Part shown: in pieces, positions 62,663-64,000 of the stretch
Numbering within the stretch: the stretch's first letter is position 1
How the letters are laid out: each line of letters begins with the position of its first letter
Origin: Melitaea cinxia
Lineage: Eukaryota > Arthropoda > Insecta > Lepidoptera > Nymphalidae
Assembly (NCBI RefSeq): GCF_905220565.1
Contig: NC_059404.1
Span: forward strand, 11,622,472 to 11,686,471
Direction: 5' to 3'
DNA: 64,000 nt
The notes under the pieces: generated by a model
Seen by the model: only the letters and a program-made list of their open reading frames with translations
Told to the model about the DNA's origin: nothing
Databases searched by the model: none
Position numbers and translations under genes: made by a program

Positions 62663-62984
62663 CGCAGAAAGGGACTATTTTCTACTAAAATGAATTAAAA
62701 AAATACGTCTTAATATGTAGTTATAGACCAATTCATTGAAATTAGCGATCTGTCTTACGAAATTGAAATTGATAGATAAACAAACGAGAGTTCGATTTAA
62801 ATATTTATATCAGAGTTAGATATTTAATCTTTAAAGTTACAGTTATCAAATTTGATATTTTTAGTACGGAATACTTATGAATTCTTAAGCCCTGAAATAA
62901 ATTTTGATAACCTTTTAGAAATCAAGATGATAACGAGTGGAGCAGCGCGATAGATTTAGCTCTAATTCTCCTACATAGAGAATG

Positions 62985-63362
62985 TCGCGTGGTGTCGGCC
63001 GAGTAGAATAGAACCACCCCTTTTCTTGCCGTGAGCGTCGTAAAAGGCGACCGAGGGATAAACCTGGCTCAAAATCATCAGGGGCTTGGAGAAGGAAAAC
63101 TTCATTTGAAACCCGGAATGGGGTCTCCGTTAAGCATCCGTGACATAGCTCTAAAATGCGTAAGACTCCTGCAGCCAAACTTGCTCTACACGTATCGACT
63201 CGTCGTTCCTGTGGGCCTAGCTAGTGAGGTCGAGAGGGTGGCGCAGAGCTTAGGCAACTCTGCAGTTTCCTAAAGAGTGTCCTAGGCGACACAGTGTCTA
63301 ACTGACACTGTCTAAATCGTCTACAATAGATGGACTAAGGCCAATGATGATGATGATGATGA
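62985..63362 (+). repeat. repeat with (GAT)n tail, second family
   Basis: It contains GAGCGTCGTAAAAGGCGACC near the head and ACTAAGGCCAATGATGATGA at the end. The head core resembles GTCGTAAGAGGCGACTAAGG of the RTE-tailed repeat, but the body differs. The frame at 63031-63273 is not protein-like. Confidence 0.5.
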
Positions 63363-64000
63363 CATAGAGACAAAAGCCTATGCCCACCAGTGGGATGTTA
63401 AGGACTGAATGCGTGAATGCGTTGTTTTAATTAATTATTCATAGTTAAAAGTGTAACTACCGATTTAAAATTGAGATTCAGAAGAGGAGAATCGACAAGA
63501 AAGCCTTAGCTACTCTTTAAAAAAACTGTGCTTTGTTATAAATTTAGTCATATCTTAGATGAAATACAGCGCCACTAAATCCACACATCTTTATCATTAA
63601 TATAATTTTGATTTAAAGTGATATTCTTAGTTAAATAATACAACATAGATATAGTTTTGTTTGAGCGAACATTATTAATGGTACAACAGTATTTTTCGAC
63701 TATAAATATTAATAATGATACTCTTGAGTAGGGAAATATTTCGAGCAATTGAAATTACAGTTTTAAATGAGAATTTAGTTAATATATTATGCCATTATAA
63801 TATTTTCATAAACTCTTCATGTAATATAAGAATAATTTATAGATGGATTATTATATTATATTTTATACTAGCTAACCCAGCCACAGCAACGCGTACAGTA
63901 ATTATAATTTGTTAAATATATCGAAATTCTATATTCAACATATATTATAGATAGCAAGTAAGTGTATATAAACATAAACATAGACCATAATGACAATAAT
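63363..64000. other. window end, no genes seen
   Basis: A short RTE-tail-like piece (AGCCTATGCCCACCAGTGGG) lies at about 63378. ACTAGCTAACCCAGCCACAG at about 63869 resembles the start of a reversed Helitron. The rest is AT-rich. Confidence 0.35.

Noticed and set aside
63031..63273. 80-codon + frame
   Set aside because: It lies in a (GAT)n-tailed dispersed repeat and resembles no known LINE protein segment; judged non-coding.

Overview
The window looks like AT-rich genomic DNA of a moth or butterfly (Lepidoptera). The genes are split by GT-AG introns. The repeats are of kinds common in lepidopteran genomes: RTE-type LINE 3' tails ending in (GAT)n, tRNA-derived SINEs, and small Helitrons ending in CTAG. 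The species cannot be told from the sequence alone.

Positions 1163-24356 (+) hold one complete 28-exon gene. Every exon joins in frame, giving 4785 nt and a protein of 1594 residues. It is a classical-type long cadherin with a signal peptide, eleven cadherin (EC) repeats, a membrane-adjacent domain, one transmembrane helix and a cytoplasmic tail ending in the PDZ ligand TTEL. Domain order, a cysteine pair in EC1, a cysteine loop at the start of EC3, and an EC9-EC10 linker without calcium motifs identify it as the insect orthologue of protocadherin-15, called Cad99C in Drosophila. Its introns carry SINEs, LINE tails and Helitrons. The first 60 bases are probably the 3' end of an upstream + strand gene; a near-identical 3' UTR piece lies inverted at 25439-25472, behind a minus-strand terminal exon or remnant.

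From 25.4 to 35.6 kb I see only repeats and remnants. Two small secreted protease-inhibitor genes follow on the + strand: a TIL-domain inhibitor (35639-37441, two exons) and a Kunitz inhibitor (39224-44562, three exons). They share a homologous first exon (signal peptide, 82 nt, same splice phase, about 79% identical) but carry unrelated inhibitory domains, which suggests exon shuffling. A dead CR1/Jockey-type LINE sits in the first Kunitz intron.

From 45 kb to the end there is no convincing gene. The region holds a MITE, a foldback element with a perfect 169-bp inverted repeat, a 4.3-kb Helitron carrying thirteen 282-bp tandem monomers, a 118-bp tandem repeat that this Helitron interrupts, a 1.8-kb element with internal subrepeats, and several LINE and SINE fragments.

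The cadherin and the two inhibitors have no evident functional link. The inhibitors are secreted and probably act on extracellular serine proteases; the cadherin organises apical microvilli or related protrusions in other insects.
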